Assembly: GCA_020349865.1 (NCBI GenBank) | Contig: CP070700.1 | Span: 1,950,393 to 1,956,190, forward strand | DNA length: 5,798 nucleotides | Direction: 5' to 3' | Source of the DNA: Desulfobacteraceae bacterium | GTDB lineage: Bacteria > Desulfobacterota > DSM-4660 > Desulfatiglandales > Desulfatiglandaceae | Shown here: positions 5,331 through 5,798 of the stretch, piece after piece | Numbering within the stretch: the first letter of the stretch is position 1 | Layout: each line of letters starts with the position of its first letter | Notes under the pieces: generated by a model | Told to the model about the DNA's origin: nothing | Databases searched by the model: none | Seen by the model: only the letters and a program-made list of their open reading frames with translations | Program-made: the position numbers and the translations under genes

Positions 5331-5372
5331 GAAATGAACTCTTCTCGTAGCAAGCACGAGGAATTCCAAGTC

Positions 5373-5401
5373 AAAAAAGGATTTGGGATAATCCCAAATC
5401 C
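5373..5401 (-). terminator. tRNA-Leu terminator, usable on both strands
   Basis: A perfect 11-bp inverted repeat, GGATTTGGGAT (5379-5389) and ATCCCAAATCC (5391-5401), has six T after it on the minus strand (5378-5373) and a looser TTAATTATTT on the plus strand. It lies 11 nt after the tRNA 3' end and is best read as that gene's original terminator. Confidence 0.75.
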
Positions 5402-5412
5402 TTAATTATTTC

Positions 5413-5474
5413 TGGTGCCTGGGACGAGAATCGAACTCGTACAGAGACTTAGCTCCGAGGGATTTTAAGTCCAC
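5413..5474 (-). tRNA. tRNA-Leu(UAA) 3' fragment (attachment-site remnant)
   Basis: The minus strand carries the 3' half of a leucine tRNA: anticodon loop CTTAAAA with anticodon TAA (5467-5465), stem strand TCCCT, a long class II variable arm (about CGGAGCTAAGTCTCTGTA), T arm ACGAG-TTCGATT-CTCGT, acceptor strand CCCAGGC, discriminator A, and encoded CCA (5415-5413). Upstream of the anticodon arm there is no D arm and no GCCTGGG to pair with the acceptor end. The 5' side of the anticodon stem (GTGGA) already mismatches. Homology therefore stops at the anticodon stem-loop, a usual crossover point of tRNA-targeting tyrosine recombinases. It is a fragment, not a working tRNA gene, and marks an attachment site. 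The intact copy, if present, would be expected outside the window. Confidence 0.85.
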
Positions 5475-5492
5475 AACTTCATAAAACAGGAA

Positions 5493-5536
5493 AGTCAATG
5501 GTTTCAGGTAACTATCTTGTTATCATTGGCTTTTTT
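5493..5536 (+). terminator. Possible plus-strand terminator right of the tRNA fragment
   Basis: AGTCAAT (5493-5499) pairs with ATTGGCT (5525-5531) and an inner GGTAAC (5507-5512) pairs with GTTATC (5519-5524), each with one G-T pair, with a 5' side bulge of seven bases. T5531-T5536 follows. The bulge makes it less certain than the others. Confidence 0.4.
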
Positions 5537-5581
5537 GTTTCTTTCTATGTTGGAAAATGTTAAACTTTTTTTAGAGAAAAT

Positions 5582-5610
5582 AGGCACAGTGGGCACAAAA
5601 AAGGCACAGT
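5582..5610 (+). repeat. Three GGCACA direct repeats, probable integrase arm-type sites
   Basis: GGCACA occurs at 5583-5588, 5592-5597 and 5603-5608. The outer two extend to the 9-mer AGGCACAGT (5582-5590 and 5602-5610), 20 bp apart, about two helical turns. They lie ~110 bp from the tRNA-Leu fragment. Short direct repeats in this position are typical arm-binding sites of tyrosine recombinases in attP regions; the assignment is inferred from position and spacing. Confidence 0.55.
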
Positions 5611-5798
5611 TTCAAAATTAATCCAGTTTCCGGGATAGTGCGTGCTTTATTTGTAAATGCCAAGACCAGAGTTAATTTCAAAACGGATAAATCGAAGGTA
5701 TTTAATCCAAGGTGTTTTCGCTCATAAATACGAATAAGTTATTGATAATTAGGAAGAAAGTGCTCTATTACCTCTAATGATAATCAAAATTCAAAACA
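5611..5798. other. AT-rich right end, no gene seen
   Basis: There is no credible reading frame on either strand up to the window edge. A 26-codon frame at 5657-5737 has no Shine-Dalgarno or recognisable similarity. The region probably belongs to the mobile-element side of the tRNA-Leu attachment site. Confidence 0.4.

Noticed and set aside
5115..5369. 84-codon minus-strand frame
   Set aside because: It overlaps the integrase remnant in antisense and contains the small RNA promoter; no family resemblance.
5657..5737. 26-codon plus-strand frame MPRPELISKRINRRY...
   Set aside because: No Shine-Dalgarno, no recognisable similarity, and length expected by chance.
1..5798. CRISPR array or complete insertion sequence
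   Set aside because: No regularly spaced repeats and no transposase reading frame were found on either strand.

Overview
The window looks like chromosomal DNA from an anaerobic or sulfate-reducing-type bacterium, most likely Desulfobacterota (former Deltaproteobacteria). This is inferred from the gene families present (a MEMO/AmmeMemoRadiSam B protein, a small M50 site-2 protease, a Cys-rich DUF-type protein), the moderate GC content, and an intergenic AAATCCCCCT...AAAGGGGGA-type inverted repeat of a kind I associate with those genomes. Lineage confidence is moderate at best.

Left half (1-2863), ordinary housekeeping-like genes. A minus-strand unit begins with a 285-residue MEMO-family protein (1132-275). 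It runs, after 45 bp, into the start of a histidine kinase (229-1) that is cut off by the window edge but shows a clear H-box. Divergent from it is a 206-residue site-2 protease with HEYAH and NLLPIPPLDG motifs (1434-2054). Convergent with that is a 232-residue minus-strand protein of unknown function with a C-x-C-C-x9-C cluster (2848-2150).

Middle (2849-4245). A 698-bp AT-rich gap holds a ~100-bp nested palindromic repeat (3070-3173). It is followed by an isolated, helix-rich, uncharacterised gene (3547-4245).

Right third (4246-5798), a scarred integration site. A good sigma70-type promoter drives a bile acid:sodium symporter-family gene that keeps only its first ~96 residues and is fused to an unrelated hydrophilic tail. 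Further right are the first 31 codons of a tyrosine recombinase, then the 3' half of a tRNA-Leu(UAA) gene on the minus strand with its own terminator, then three GGCACA repeats that look like integrase arm-type sites. Together these read as the remains of mobile-element insertion at tRNA-Leu.

The most interesting part lies between the symporter remnant and the integrase remnant. On the minus strand there are two tandem, compact promoter-plus-terminator units, at about 5094-5022 and 4961-4896. Each predicts a ~65-75 nt RNA ending in a hairpin and a U-run. Each apical loop shows a sequence close or identical to the anti-Shine-Dalgarno end of 16S rRNA (ACCCCCUUA and UCCUCCUUUU). They resemble in concept the anti-SD 'cuckoo' sRNAs of alphaproteobacteria and are the best candidate for something undescribed here. 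All promoters, hairpins and homologies were read by eye; no search or folding was run.
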